Below are positions 24,821 to 33,125 of a stretch of DNA of 64,000 nucleotides, one piece after another. The notes beneath the pieces are model-generated. The model saw nothing but the letters and a program-made list of their open reading frames with translations. It did not search any database and had not been told where the DNA came from. The translations under genes and the position numbers were made by a program. The stretch is taken from positions 372,001 to 436,000 of the forward strand of contig NZ_BCNT01000001.1 in assembly GCF_001544075.1 (NCBI RefSeq), read 5' to 3'. The DNA is from Comamonas terrae. GTDB taxonomy: Bacteria > Pseudomonadota > Gammaproteobacteria > Burkholderiales > Burkholderiaceae_C. Numbering within the stretch: position 1 is the stretch's first letter; every line of letters begins with the position of its first letter.

Positions 24821-26242
24821 TTAAGTAAATATGCCAACGGTTGGCTGCAGCAACCCATTGAACCCTCGCGCAGCCCCGTCGACCTGGTCATCATATTTCC
24901 CAAAGGGGAACAGCCGGCACTCGTCGATGAACGGGGTGTTCCAGGCACCCTTGAGCAGCAGCACGTTGCCGGCGTTGATCTGGCTGGCCAAGGGCGTGGC
25001 CCGCGTCACCTTGTCGCCTGATTCCGGGCTGAAGTGCACGTTGTGGCCGGCCAGCAGCTTGGCGAAGGCCAGCACCTGGGACTTGCCGGCCTGGCCGGGG
25101 TCCTGCGGCAGGCTCTGCTTGAGCAGGCGGCCATCGGCCATGGCGGTGTTCTTGATGAGCTGGTCCCGCAGGTTGGTCTCGAACTGCTCCCGCTTCACGT
25201 CGGCAATGATGTAGCGGCCATCGGCCAGCCGCCCGACCTTGGCTCCCGCCGTGTAGTCACCATCGCCGGAGGCGCCCAGGTCCCAGCCGCGGCACCACTC
25301 CACCACGGTGCCCGGGATGGCGTCCACGATGGGCATCAGGTCCGGCTTGATCACGCCACCCTCAGGGGGCGCAGGCAGCTGCCGGTACTGGCCGGCGAAC
25401 ACATAGGGGTTGGCCTTCTCCATGCGCCGCAGCTCCTCGGCACTATGCTTCTCGGGCCAGAGCGGCGCTTCATCGTTGCCGATCCACGCCGACAGGCGCA
25501 GCTGCTCCCAGACTTCGCCGTTGCCGCCCGGTACTGGCGGGCCGTTGCCGTCCTTGCCACGGTCGCCCAGCAGCCAGCCGGCCAGGTCATCCTCGTGCAG
25601 GCGCTGCATGATGACGATGATGGGCGTGTCCGGGCTGTTCTTGCGGCTCTCCAGGGTGTTCTGGAACCAGTCGATTACGCCTTTGCGGATGGTGTCCGAC
25701 TTGGCCTCGTCCGCCTTGTGAGGGTCGTCGATGATGATGGCGCCGCCGAAGCCATCGCGATGCTTGCCCGCGCCAAAGCCCGTGATCGTGCCGCCCGTGC
25801 CCGTGGCGTACATCACGCCGCCGTCCGTGGTCTTCCAGTGCGAACCCGCATCGGTGGCCAGCCGCAGCTCGGGGAATACCTCGGCGAAGGCCTCATGCTG
25901 GACCAGATTGCGCACCTGCGTGCTGTTGTTGACGGCCAGCGGCGTGCTGTAGCTGCAGTGGATGAATTCCGCATCGGGCACCTTGCCAAAGGCCCAGGCG
26001 ATGAAGTTCACCACGGCCAGCTCGGTCTTGGAATACCGGGGCGGCATGTTGATGATCAGCCGCTTGCATTCGCCGTTGAAGACCCGCATGAGGGCGTCGC
26101 AGATCATGGCGTGGTGCATGGCCCTGCGCCAGAGGAAGCCCTTGCGCTGGAGGAACATCCAGCGGGAGAACGAATACAGGTCTTCACGCGCCCAGCCGAC
26201 GGCAGCCAGGCGCTCGGCGGGGCTAAAACTTGGCCTGGACAC
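24821..26242 (-). CDS. Phage terminase large subunit
   Basis: A 473-residue DNA-packaging motor. Walker A-like MPPRYSKTELA lies at residues 66-76, and the Walker B AIIIDDPHKADEA near residue 170 is followed by a coupling SPDTPIIVIMQRLHEDDLAG box. The C-terminal nuclease half begins around WCRGWDLGASGDGDYT, with the acidic metal ligand after a Trp. It starts with GTG 26242, overlapping the small subunit by 20 bases. Length and domain order are normal, so this gene looks intact. It pumps phage DNA through the portal encoded downstream. Confidence 0.9.
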   Translation of the reverse strand: MSRPSFSPAERLAAVGWAREDLYSFSRWMFLQRKGFLWRRAMHHAMICDALMRVFNGECKRLIINMPPRYSKTELAVVNFIAWAFGKVPDAEFIHCSYSTPLAVNNSTQVRNLVQHEAFAEVFPELRLATDAGSHWKTTDGGVMYATGTGGTITGFGAGKHRDGFGGAIIIDDPHKADEAKSDTIRKGVIDWFQNTLESRKNSPDTPIIVIMQRLHEDDLAGWLLGDRGKDGNGPPVPGGNGEVWEQLRLSAWIGNDEAPLWPEKHSAEELRRMEKANPYVFAGQYRQLPAPPEGGVIKPDLMPIVDAIPGTVVEWCRGWDLGASGDGDYTAGAKVGRLADGRYIIADVKREQFETNLRDQLIKNTAMADGRLLKQSLPQDPGQAGKSQVLAFAKLLAGHNVHFSPESGDKVTRATPLASQINAGNVLLLKGAWNTPFIDECRLFPFGKYDDQVDGAARGFNGLLQPTVGIFT

Positions 26243-26708
26243 TCTCCACGACCTCCTTCAGCTGCTCCGGTGTGACTGCGGTGTGTACGTTGGTGCTGGC
26301 CACGGCCAGGGGCTGCCCATCCTTGCCCGTGAGCTCGCGCTTGTTGGTGAAGGCCCCGCCCAGTTCCTTGGCAGCCTGCTCCAGCAGTGTGGAGACCATG
26401 GCGGCGTTGCCCCGGCTGTCGGCCCGCTCGAGGTTGCGCTGGAGCACCCGCAGCCGGTAAGCCTGCTGGGCAATGGGAATGGTGGAGATATCGGCCAGGA
26501 AGGCTTCGCGCGTGCGGCTGAACACCTCCCGCAGCTTCTGGCTCAAATTCTTGCCGCTGGGCTTGGTCGGGTCGTAGCCAGCCACCTGCTGGCGTGCCAG
26601 CACGATCCCGAATTCCTGCTTGACCTGCTCGGCCACCTGCGACGGTGTATCGAAGCATGCCAGCGCCTGGACAATCGCCAGCTTCACGTCGTCTTTCAAA
26701 ACTGCCAT
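26223..26708 (-). CDS. DUF2280-family phage protein, probable small terminase subunit
   Basis: A 161-residue protein starting at ATG 26708 (MAVLKDDVKLAIVQAL). The N-terminal third looks like a helix-turn-helix unit (PSQVAEQVKQEFGIVLARQQV), then a coiled helical region, as in the DUF2280 proteins that sit before large terminases. A DNA-recognition role at the packaging site is inferred from position and fold. Its stop overlaps the large subunit start. Confidence 0.78.
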   Translation of the reverse strand: MAVLKDDVKLAIVQALACFDTPSQVAEQVKQEFGIVLARQQVAGYDPTKPSGKNLSQKLREVFSRTREAFLADISTIPIAQQAYRLRVLQRNLERADSRGNAAMVSTLLEQAAKELGGAFTNKRELTGKDGQPLAVASTNVHTAVTPEQLKEVVESVQAKF

Positions 26709-26721
26709 CGTCCCCCCCGAG

Positions 26722-27357
26722 TCAAGCCGCACGCAGCAGGCAAGTTCCACACGCGCCAGCGATCGACGCCCTGCTGACCTCCGGTGTGCCGCGCGCCAGG
26801 CCGGCCAGCTGCGCGATGGCGCCGCCGGTGTCGCCCACGCCGTAGCGCTTCACCACGCCCAGGAACTCTTCCACGTCGTGGCCACGAATGCCCAACTTGG
26901 GCAACCCGTCCCGCGTGAATGCCGGTGCGCCAAAGTCATCCCTCTTCTGCCCCACGTGATACAGCTCGTGCTCCACCAGGGCGCAGAAGTCCGCATCGCT
27001 GGCCTGGGCGCAGTAGTCGGCCGCCAGCGTGATCAGAAATTTGGGGATGTGCCCGAACCACTGCAGCATCTGCTGCTCCTGGCGCTCCTTCTGCCAGCCG
27101 CCGGCCCGGAACATGACCTCTTCGGCCTGGCCCAGCACTGTCCTGCCCTGCTTCGCAAAGGCGCTGGCCGCCCAGAGGAATTCCAGATCAGCCGTGGCCA
27201 GGTGCTGGTGGTCGGGGTTGAAAAGGGTCCCGCCCTCGCGGATGAATGTGTCCTGCACCCATGGGCCCAGGCCCTGCGCCGGCACGATGGTGGTGTGAGG
27301 GTCCTCTCCGGAGAGATCGCCCAGCCCCGCGGGCGGCATCGGCCGCAGGCGCTTCAT
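26722..27357 (-). CDS. Putative phage metallopeptidase (HExxH)
   Basis: A 211-residue protein starting at ATG 27357, which overlaps the stop of the gene before it (ATGA); a longer in-frame extension is less likely. Residues around 130 carry VEHELYHVGQ, a zinc-peptidase HExxH motif. Further Asp/Glu and His residues downstream (GIRGHDVEEF) could supply the third ligand. This matches the putative phage metallopeptidase family found in the early-late boundary of many proteobacterial prophages. Its substrate is unknown. Confidence 0.75.
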   Translation of the reverse strand: MKRLRPMPPAGLGDLSGEDPHTTIVPAQGLGPWVQDTFIREGGTLFNPDHQHLATADLEFLWAASAFAKQGRTVLGQAEEVMFRAGGWQKERQEQQMLQWFGHIPKFLITLAADYCAQASDADFCALVEHELYHVGQKRDDFGAPAFTRDGLPKLGIRGHDVEEFLGVVKRYGVGDTGGAIAQLAGLARGTPEVSRASIAGACGTCLLRAA

Positions 27358-27776
27358 GTCTGCTTGTCGTCCCATATCCTGCTGTTCTTCATCCTGAATG
27401 TCTGCTTGCGCGCCCGGGGCACGATCTGCCGCACCCTGCGCTGGCGCTCCTTCTCCTGGCCCTCTTCCGTCTCCGCGAACCGGACCACCTGGCACCGCAC
27501 CACGCCTTCCGCGCGCGTGACCACTTTCACGTTGCGGCTCTTCTCTGGTGCGCTGAGCGCCGTGCGCATCCGCAAACCGGTCATGGCCAGGTCGAATACC
27601 GAGGTGGGCCCCGTCACCTGCAGGGCCTGGGCTTCGTCGGCCCGCACGATGCTATGGACGATGGGCGGGTCCAGCTCTGCCTCGGCCACGTCCGCGCGCA
27701 GCTCCTCCAGCGCCGCCCGGCTGTCGAAGAGGTCGAACTGGAATTCGCTGCCGCCCATGCCCTGGTGTGCTCCCAT
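27354..27776 (-). CDS. Hypothetical phage protein
   Basis: Probably starts at ATG 27776 (MGAHQGMGGSEFQ) or at the second ATG at 27758, just after the stop of the previous gene. The 140-residue product is polar with alternating acidic and basic stretches. The C-terminal third is highly basic (ERQRRVRQIVPRARKQ), which suggests nucleic-acid contact. No family is recognised. Tight overlaps on both sides place it in one phage operon. Confidence 0.65.
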   Translation of the reverse strand: MGAHQGMGGSEFQFDLFDSRAALEELRADVAEAELDPPIVHSIVRADEAQALQVTGPTSVFDLAMTGLRMRTALSAPEKSRNVKVVTRAEGVVRCQVVRFAETEEGQEKERQRRVRQIVPRARKQTFRMKNSRIWDDKQT

Positions 27777-27780
27777 TCCG

Positions 27781-28236
27781 TTATGCAAGGGCACCCCGGA
27801 TCTGGGCCATCTGCCGCATGGACCATTCGGCCGCGGCCTGGGCGATACCGTTGCGGTCCAGGTCCAGCAGGCCATCGAACACCTGCGTGGCCAGCCTTGC
27901 GATTTCCAGCTCCGGCTTTGTCAGCTGGACCTTGCGCCACTCGCGCAGCCGCTTGCAGACTGGCTCGTAGGTGTTGAGCTGGGCCGCCACGGCCGCTTCG
28001 GCTTCCTGCGTCAGCTCCACGCCATCCTCCTGCAGCAAGCGGAACATCTGGCTGTAGGTGTAGCCGGTCTCCATCCAGTCCCACAGATCCGCCACCGTGG
28101 CCGCGCCCGTCTCCAAGCGATGCACCAGGTCGTGATGGATCAGCTTGGCGTCCAGCTTCACGCCCTCGGCCAGCTTCGGGCGCCAGAATTTGGGCAGGCC
28201 CACGGGCACCCGGCGGTGTTTGCGTGCGGTCTTCAT
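27781..28236 (-). CDS. Hypothetical phage protein, mostly helical (151 aa)
   Basis: A 151-residue protein with a strongly basic N-terminus (KTARKHRRVPVG) and a mainly helical body with several Trp residues (DLWDWMETG, REWRKVQL). Similar proteins in Burkholderiales prophages are often labelled Fis-family regulator, but no clear helix-turn-helix is visible to me. The start ATG 28236 overlaps the end of the DUF1367-like gene (ATGA). It belongs to the phage middle operon. Function unknown. Confidence 0.68.
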   Translation of the reverse strand: MKTARKHRRVPVGLPKFWRPKLAEGVKLDAKLIHHDLVHRLETGAATVADLWDWMETGYTYSQMFRLLQEDGVELTQEAEAAVAAQLNTYEPVCKRLREWRKVQLTKPELEIARLATQVFDGLLDLDRNGIAQAAAEWSMRQMAQIRGALA

Positions 28237-28706
28237 CGTTCAAACTCCCCGAAAAAGCTCTCCATGCAGGCCCAGCGCTGATCGGCGTCGAGGGCAGGCC
28301 ACAGAACGGCCTGGGCGTGCAGAGTCCACAGAAAGGCGTCAACGGAGCGTTGCAGCTCGCAGAAATCCGCCTCGTCCATGGACTCGAAGTCCATGCTCTT
28401 GGGGATCGCGTTGGGCTTGCCATCGGTTCCGGGTACGAAATCGCAGTGGCCGGCGCCGATCAGGAGCCAGTGGCGCAGCTTGGTGGCGTCGTCAAAGGCC
28501 TCCGTGCGGTCCAGCAGGCGGTTGATGCGCAGGAAGAAGAAGCGGTGGTGCTCCGGGCACCGGGGCAGCCAGAAGGAAAAGCCCAGGGTCTGGCCAGGCG
28601 CCAGCTCGGTAACGGCCCGGCGCCACTTCGCATAGGCACGCTGGCCGGCCGGATCCAGCCCGCAGAGCTTGCCGTCCTGACCCTTGGTGATGACGAGGCG
28701 GCTCAT
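28233..28706 (-). CDS. DUF1367-like phage protein
   Basis: A 157-residue protein from ATG 28706 (MSRLVITKGQDGK), overlapping the stop of the membrane protein before it. The central FSFWLPRCPEHHRFFFLRIN and the later SMDFESMDEADFCELQRSV segments fit the DUF1367 family of phage recombination-region proteins of unknown function. It lies next to a RuvC-like resolvase, consistent with a role near DNA replication or recombination (inference). Confidence 0.68.
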   Translation of the reverse strand: MSRLVITKGQDGKLCGLDPAGQRAYAKWRRAVTELAPGQTLGFSFWLPRCPEHHRFFFLRINRLLDRTEAFDDATKLRHWLLIGAGHCDFVPGTDGKPNAIPKSMDFESMDEADFCELQRSVDAFLWTLHAQAVLWPALDADQRWACMESFFGEFER

Positions 28707-28894
28707 GCCAGGATCCTCCAGGCCATGGCCAGCACCCAGATCAGCAGCAGCACCACCAGGCCAGCGGCGATGCCCAGGCAGCGGCCGATACTGTCGAAAA
28801 CGCTGTTGCCGCCAGCAACGGGCCAGAAACACAGGACCACCCACACCAGGGTCAGGAACGCGGGCATATGCCACCAGAGCAGTGTGACGGTCAT
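28703..28894 (-). CDS. Small phage membrane protein (63 aa)
   Basis: A 63-residue protein with two transmembrane helices (about residues 3-24 and 38-60) joined by a short polar loop. Its ATG at 28894 overlaps the stop of the RuvC-like gene, and its own stop overlaps the next start, both as ATGA. That linked arrangement is the main evidence that it is real. No family is recognised. It is too far from the lysis remnant to be assumed a holin. Confidence 0.62.
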   Translation of the reverse strand: MTVTLLWWHMPAFLTLVWVVLCFWPVAGGNSVFDSIGRCLGIAAGLVVLLLIWVLAMAWRILA

Positions 28895-29304
28895 GCCAGC
28901 TCTCCCCGGCCCCAGTGGGCCAGCAGCACCGCTTCGGCGCGGTTGTGGTCCTTCTGGCGGCTCAGGTCGCCGGCAGCGGCCGGATACAGCCGGCGCGCGG
29001 CGTCCAAGGAGTCGGTTTTCTCGCGCCCGAGAAGGTTGAACGACCGCTTCCAGGACTGCGGCGCCACGTACTGCAGCGGATATCCCAGGCACTCGAGCAC
29101 GCTCTCGATCGCGCCCAGGCTGCGCATCAGGCTGCCCTGCGTCTGCACTGCGTTGTTGGCGCCGCCCATGGTGTTCACCTTCTCCAGCACGGCCGTGGGC
29201 TTGCCTTCGCTGGACGGGCAGTGCTTGAGCAGCAGCTGGCACAGCGCGCGGCCGTCGATCTTGCGCTTCACCAGCGCCTTGGGCCCGGCGCCAGGGACGG
29301 GCAT
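28891..29304 (-). pseudogene. RuvC-like phage Holliday-junction resolvase, 5'-truncated
   Basis: A 137-residue frame with features of phage RuvC-like nucleases: VLEKVNTMGGANNAVQTQGSL in the middle, LGYPLQYVAPQSWKRSF, and a late acidic/His box with KTDSLDAARRLYP and DHNRAEAVLLA. The first strand with the catalytic Asp (DPG-type motif, normally about 25-30 residues before MPVPG) is absent, because an integrase fragment begins where it should be. The protein therefore lacks one of its metal ligands and is almost certainly inactive. The ATG at 29304 is an internal methionine of the original gene. Confidence 0.75.
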
Positions 29305-29305
29305 T

Positions 29306-29387
29306 GTCGGCAGGTCAGGCGTTGCTTGGGCACACGACCCAGGCCACCACGGCCAAATACATCCGCCACAAGGTCAGAAAAAGGTGA
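29306..29387 (+). pseudogene. C-terminal remnant of a tyrosine integrase
   Basis: The plus-strand frame ending at TGA 29385-29387 reads AGQALLGHTTQATTAKYIRHK and a basic tail. The Leu-Gly-His-Thr-Thr followed by Thr-x-x-Tyr-Ile-Arg is the C-terminal box of phage tyrosine recombinases, with the nucleophilic tyrosine in KYIR. Everything before it, including the upstream Arg and HxxR residues, is missing. It points at the adjacent right attachment site, where an integrase gene is expected. Confidence 0.7.
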
Positions 29388-29424
29388 AACCTGCTGGCTG
29401 AATTGCGGAACAACCCCGAAAATG

Positions 29425-29537
29425 CGGAACAGCAGACAAGAAAAAAGCCCTGGCGCTTTTTGCGCAAGGGCTTGATTCTTTTCAGTATTCTTTGGTGGGT
29501 CCTGCGAGATTCGAACTCGCGACCAACGGATTAAAAG
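29425..29537. repeat. Right attachment site: 113-bp direct repeat in tRNA-Lys
   Basis: Second copy of the repeat at 14384-14495. It covers the terminator and the 3' half of the intact tRNA-Lys gene, so the element restored the tRNA on integration. Confidence 0.9.
29441..29473 (-). terminator. Terminator of tRNA-Lys
   Basis: AAGCCCTGGCGC pairs (with one bulge) with GCGCAAGGGCTT around a T5 loop. The A-run at 29441-29446 forms the T-run on the minus strand, directly downstream of the tRNA. Confidence 0.75.
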
Positions 29538-29568
29538 TCCGCTGCTCTACCGACTGAGCTAAAGACCC
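29493..29568 (-). tRNA. tRNA-Lys (anticodon TTT)
   Basis: A 76-base gene with the CCA end encoded. Acceptor GGGTCTT pairs with AGGACCC, the D arm has AGCTCAGTCGGTAGAGC, the anticodon loop CTTTTAA gives anticodon TTT, and the T loop GTTCGAATC is standard. It is the integration target of the prophage island on its left. Confidence 0.97.
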
Positions 29569-29623
29569 GACCTTCGCATCAATGAAGTTGTTGCCTCATC
29601 AACGGAATGGCGTTATTGTAATA

Positions 29624-30457
29624 CTATTTTTGCCCGTCCATGGACCTGCGGCTGATTTTTTCCATGATCCAGCCGGCCGCACACTGGCCGAAGGTAGCAG
29701 TCACAGCCACCGTGGAGCCATAGCCATGGCAGTTGAGCGTACCGTCGCCCTCGATCGCGCATGAGGCGTCGGGCGGTGCCACGGCTTCACGGCTGAAGAC
29801 ACAGGTCACATCCATGCGCTTGCCATCCTTGGGCGCACCATACTCCTTGCGCAGACGGTAACGCAACTGGGCGAGCAGCGGGTCGTGCGTGGTCGCGCTC
29901 AGGTCGGAGATATCGACCAGATGCGCCAGACGCTTGCCCCCCGCGGCACCTACGGAGATGAAGCACAGCCTGTTTTTCCGCGCATGGGCGGCCATCGCCG
30001 CCTTGGCACGGACCTGATCGCAGGCATCGACCACGGCATCGACACCGCTTGGCAGCAGCGCGGGCCAGTTGTCGGCATCCACGAACTCGTCTATGCAAGT
30101 GACCTGGCAGGCGGGATTGATCTGCGCAATGCGCTCGCGCATGGCTTCGATCTTGGCTTGCCCGACGGTATCGGTCAGCGCATGGATCTGGCGATTGATG
30201 TTGGACTCGGCCACATGGTCCATGTCGATCAGCGTCAGCCGCCCCACGCCGCTACGTGCGAGCGCTTCAGCAGTCCAGGAACCCACGCCACCCACTCCGA
30301 CCACGACGACATGGGAGCCGCGGATGTTGGCTGCGCCCTGCACGCCGTACAGGCGCTCCAGGCCGCCGAAGCGGCGCTGCAGATCCGCAGCCCCCATAGA
30401 AAAAACAGCGCCTGGTTCAGGCGCTGTCATGCCGTTCTCGGTCAAGGTATCGGGCAT
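29624..30457 (-). CDS. tcdA: tRNA threonylcarbamoyladenosine dehydratase
   Basis: A 277-residue E1-like (ThiF/MoeB fold) enzyme that dehydrates t6A at position 37 of ANN-decoding tRNAs to cyclic ct6A. The ATP-binding VVVVGVGGVGSWTAEAL lies near residue 45, DMDHVAESNINRQ follows, and DACDQVRAKAAM comes later. The start at 30457 shares one base with the stop of cpoB (TGATG), indicating coupling. Length is close to E. coli TcdA. Its link to the tol-pal genes is only positional. Confidence 0.92.
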   Translation of the reverse strand: MPDTLTENGMTAPEPGAVFSMGAADLQRRFGGLERLYGVQGAANIRGSHVVVVGVGGVGSWTAEALARSGVGRLTLIDMDHVAESNINRQIHALTDTVGQAKIEAMRERIAQINPACQVTCIDEFVDADNWPALLPSGVDAVVDACDQVRAKAAMAAHARKNRLCFISVGAAGGKRLAHLVDISDLSATTHDPLLAQLRYRLRKEYGAPKDGKRMDVTCVFSREAVAPPDASCAIEGDGTLNCHGYGSTVAVTATFGQCAAGWIMEKISRRSMDGQK

Positions 30458-31221
30458 CACTTCAGGGTCGCCAGCCGGCTCTTGGCGTTGGCTGCGGCTT
30501 CCGAGTTCGGATAGGCCTGGATCAGCTCTTCCAGCGTCTTGCGCGCTGCCTTGGTGTCCTTGAGTTCCACCTGGCAGTTGGCGATGGACAAGGCAGCCTC
30601 GGGTGCGCGCGCGTGCATGGGCGCATTGGTCAGGATGGAGCGGAAGTTGCCGATGGCATTCTTGTAGTCGCGCGTGGCGTACTGCGAATTGCCCAGCCAG
30701 AAGCGCGCCGAAGGCGTATAGCCGCTCTTGGGCCACTGGCGCAGGAAGGCCGCGAAGGCCGCTCCCGCTTCGGGGAACTTGCCGCTGCGGAACTGCGCCA
30801 GGGCGTCCTCGTATTCGCGCTTCTCGTTGGGATCGGCGTTGAATTCCTGGCCGTCGACGTTCACCGGCGTGGGCTCGAACTGGCGCAGACGCTCGTCCAT
30901 GCCCTTGGCCAGATCCTTCTGGCCCCGCTGCAGCTCCGCCGAGTCGCGCATGAGCTGCTCGTTCTGGCCGCGCAGCTTGGCCTGGTCGGCCTTGAGCATC
31001 TCGATCTGCGACTGCAGATCCAGCAGGCTGCGGCGCGTCTGCTCCTGGGACTGCTGCAGGCTGTCCAGGCGCTGGCGCAGTTCGATGATGGCGCGGCGCG
31101 CCTCGTCATCACCGAACAGGGCAGCCTGCGAACTCACCGCATAGCCGGCCAGCAGGCCGGCTGCCAGCAGCGGGCGCAGCGATACGTGACGAAGAATCAA
31201 CGAAGCCTGCTTCATCATCAA
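30457..31221 (-). CDS. cpoB: Tol-Pal system coordinator CpoB/YbgF
   Basis: A 254-residue periplasmic protein: signal peptide to about residue 34, a trimer-forming coiled coil (about 45-110, IIELRQRLDSLQQSQEQTRRS), then TPR repeats (about 130-250, EYEDALAQFRSGKFPEAG and others). CpoB binds TolA and PBP1B and couples outer-membrane constriction to septal peptidoglycan synthesis. Start ATG overlaps the stop of pal. It lies in the conserved tolB-pal-cpoB order. Confidence 0.94.
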   Translation of the reverse strand: MMMKQASLILRHVSLRPLLAAGLLAGYAVSSQAALFGDDEARRAIIELRQRLDSLQQSQEQTRRSLLDLQSQIEMLKADQAKLRGQNEQLMRDSAELQRGQKDLAKGMDERLRQFEPTPVNVDGQEFNADPNEKREYEDALAQFRSGKFPEAGAAFAAFLRQWPKSGYTPSARFWLGNSQYATRDYKNAIGNFRSILTNAPMHARAPEAALSIANCQVELKDTKAARKTLEELIQAYPNSEAAANAKSRLATLK

Positions 31222-31745
31222 CGGTAGGAGATTTCAACGCGGCGGTTCTGGGCGTAAGCGTCTTCGCTATGGCCTTCTGCAGCGGGCTTTTCCTTGCCGT
31301 AGCTGACGGCTTCCATCTGGGCATCGTTCACGCCCAGCAGGCCCAGCGCACGGCGCACGGCCTCGGCACGCTTTTGGCCCAGGGCCAGGTTGTACTCGCG
31401 GCCGCCGCGCTCGTCGGTATGGCCTTCCAGTTGCACCTTGGAGCCGGGATGGGACTTGATGAACTTGGCATGGGCTTCGATCTGGGGCTGGGCTTCGGGG
31501 CGAACCACGTAGCTGTCGAAGTCGAAGTACACGATGCGGCTCACGCCCTGGGGACCGGCCTTGTCGGCGGCGGAACCGGTCAGGTCCACACCGGACACGC
31601 CGCTTTGCGAAGTGCCTGCGCCGCCGGCGCCCTGGCTGGTCAGCGAGCCGTCAACGGGCTTGTCGTCGAGCTTCACGCCCGAGCTGCAACCGGCAACCAG
31701 AGCCGTCACGGCCAGAGCCAGGGAAAGACGTTTGAAGGTAATCAT
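31218..31745 (-). CDS. pal: Peptidoglycan-associated lipoprotein Pal
   Basis: A 175-residue outer-membrane lipoprotein. It starts at ATG 31745, preceded by GGAG; the longer frame upstream adds no signal. The lipobox LVAGC places the lipidated Cys at residue 20, followed by a Gly/Ser linker. The OmpA-like domain (IVYFDFDSYVV, LEGHTDERGG, NLALGQKRAEAVR) binds meso-diaminopimelate in peptidoglycan. It partners with TolB just upstream. Confidence 0.96.
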   Translation of the reverse strand: MITFKRLSLALAVTALVAGCSSGVKLDDKPVDGSLTSQGAGGAGTSQSGVSGVDLTGSAADKAGPQGVSRIVYFDFDSYVVRPEAQPQIEAHAKFIKSHPGSKVQLEGHTDERGGREYNLALGQKRAEAVRRALGLLGVNDAQMEAVSYGKEKPAAEGHSEDAYAQNRRVEISYR

Positions 31746-31805
31746 GGGATTTCTCCGATAGGTCCTTGCGGACATCACACTGTGTAGAGGGAAAGCAAAA
31801 AAGAA

Positions 31806-33125
31806 TCAGCGTTTCTGGAACGGGCCCCAGTCGGGCTCGCGAATGTCTCCACCCTGCCCTGCCAGCCGCGCCTTGATCTTGCCGTCCAGCGTGGTGGTCA
31901 TGAGCGCCTCGCGGCCGCCCTGGATGGTGGCGTAGACGATGAGTCGGCTGTTGGGCGCGAAGCTCGGGCTTTCGTCGGCTGTGGTGTCGGTGACGGAATT
32001 CACGGTTCCCGTGGCCAGATCCATGACCTGCAGCTTGAAGGCACCGCCGACGCGCGAGACATAGGCCAGCCATTTGCCGTCGGGGCTGATGGCTGGCGAG
32101 ATGTTGTAGCTGCCGGTGAAGGTCACGCGCTCTGCGCCGCCGCCCGAAGACGAGACCTTGTAAATCTGGGGTGCGCCGCCGCGGTCGCTGACGAAGTAGA
32201 TGGTGCGGCCGTCGCTGGAAAAGCATGGCTCAGTGTCGATGCCGCTGCTTTGCATGAGGCGGCGCGGTTCGCCGCCCTGCGCGCTGATCAGGTACAGCTG
32301 GGAGCCGCCATCGCGGCTCAGCGTCACGGCCAGCGTCTGGCCGTCGGGCGACCAGGCCGGAGCGCTGTTGGAGCCGCGGAAGTTGGCCACCAGGCGGCGA
32401 TGGCCGCTGGCCACGTCGTGCACATAGACCACGGGCTTGCGCGACTCGAACGACACATAGGCCAGTTGCGTGCCGTTGGGCGCCCAGGCCGGAGAAATGA
32501 TGGGTTCGGGACTGGACAGCGCCGACTGGGCATTCTCGCCGTCGGCATCGGCCACCCACAGGCGGTAGTGCGCACCCGCCTTGGTCACGTAGGCGATGCG
32601 GGTGGAGAAGATGCCCTTCTCGCCCGTGAGCTTTTCATAGATGTAGTCGGCGATGCGGTGGGCCACCAGGCGCAGGTCGCCCGTGGTGACGGCAAAGCCC
32701 TGTCCGCCCAGGTCCTGGCCGCGCACCACGTCCCACAGGCGGAAACGCACGTCGTAGCGGCCGTCGGCCAGGCGCGTCACGCTGCCCACGGCCAGCGAGT
32801 CGGCGCCCTTTTGCTTCCACATGGCCACGTCGGGGCGGGAGGATTCGTCCAGCTGGCTGCCCGAGGCATCCACGCCGCGGAACTGGCCGCTGCGCTCCAG
32901 GTCGGCCTGGATGATGGCGGAAATCTTCTGGGGCGACTGGCCCTCTCCCTTGAAAGGCGCAATGGCAATCGGCAGCTGGGTCAGGCCCACGCCCGTCACT
33001 TCGACCCTGAACTGGGCCAGGGCGGGGATTGCCGGTGAAGATGCAAGTGCGGCCAGTACGGTGCGACGCGAGGCGCGCAATCCTGTGGCGCTAGGAGAGA
33101 GGGATGGTAGTCGTTCAACAGTCAT
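31806..33125 (-). CDS. tolB: Tol-Pal system beta-propeller protein TolB
   Basis: A 439-residue periplasmic protein with a signal sequence (to ALAQ near residue 38) that carries an unusual twin-arginine pair, [10 protein letters not shown]. An N-terminal alpha/beta domain precedes the six-bladed propeller, whose [19 protein letters not shown] and [10 protein letters not shown] boxes are typical. TolB binds Pal and TolA in outer-membrane constriction. The rest of the system (tolQ, tolR, tolA) is not upstream; a divergent msbA lies there instead. Confidence 0.95.
   Translation of the reverse strand: MTVERLPSLSPSATGLRASRRTVLAALASSPAIPALAQFRVEVTGVGLTQLPIAIAPFKGEGQSPQKISAIIQADLERSGQFRGVDASGSQLDESSRPDVAMWKQKGADSLAVGSVTRLADGRYDVRFRLWDVVRGQDLGGQGFAVTTGDLRLVAHRIADYIYEKLTGEKGIFSTRIAYVTKAGAHYRLWVADADGENAQSALSSPEPIISPAWAPNGTQLAYVSFESRKPVVYVHDVASGHRRLVANFRGSNSAPAWSPDGQTLAVTLSRDGGSQLYLISAQGGEPRRLMQSSGIDTEPCFSSDGRTIYFVSDRGGAPQIYKVSSSGGGAERVTFTGSYNISPAISPDGKWLAYVSRVGGAFKLQVMDLATGTVNSVTDTTADESPSFAPNSRLIVYATIQGGREALMTTTLDGKIKARLAGQGGDIREPDWGPFQKR

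Larger units (their letters stand above)
14384..29537. mobile_element. Cryptic prophage island in tRNA-Lys (about 15 kb)
   Basis: Bounded by the 112/113-bp direct repeats. Contents from the right end: integrase tail, truncated RuvC-like gene, three small phage genes, metallopeptidase, small and large terminase, portal, MuF protein, truncated DUF2213, Rz/Rz1 remnant, then a large autotransporter next to the left repeat. Order and overlaps are those of a siphophage-type prophage. Absence of a working integrase, major capsid and tail genes, plus two deletion junctions (about 21.15 kb and 29.31 kb) and a frameshifted MuF gene, show that it cannot excise or make particles by itself. The autotransporter and two AT-rich genes are the likely reasons it is kept (inference). 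Confidence 0.88.
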
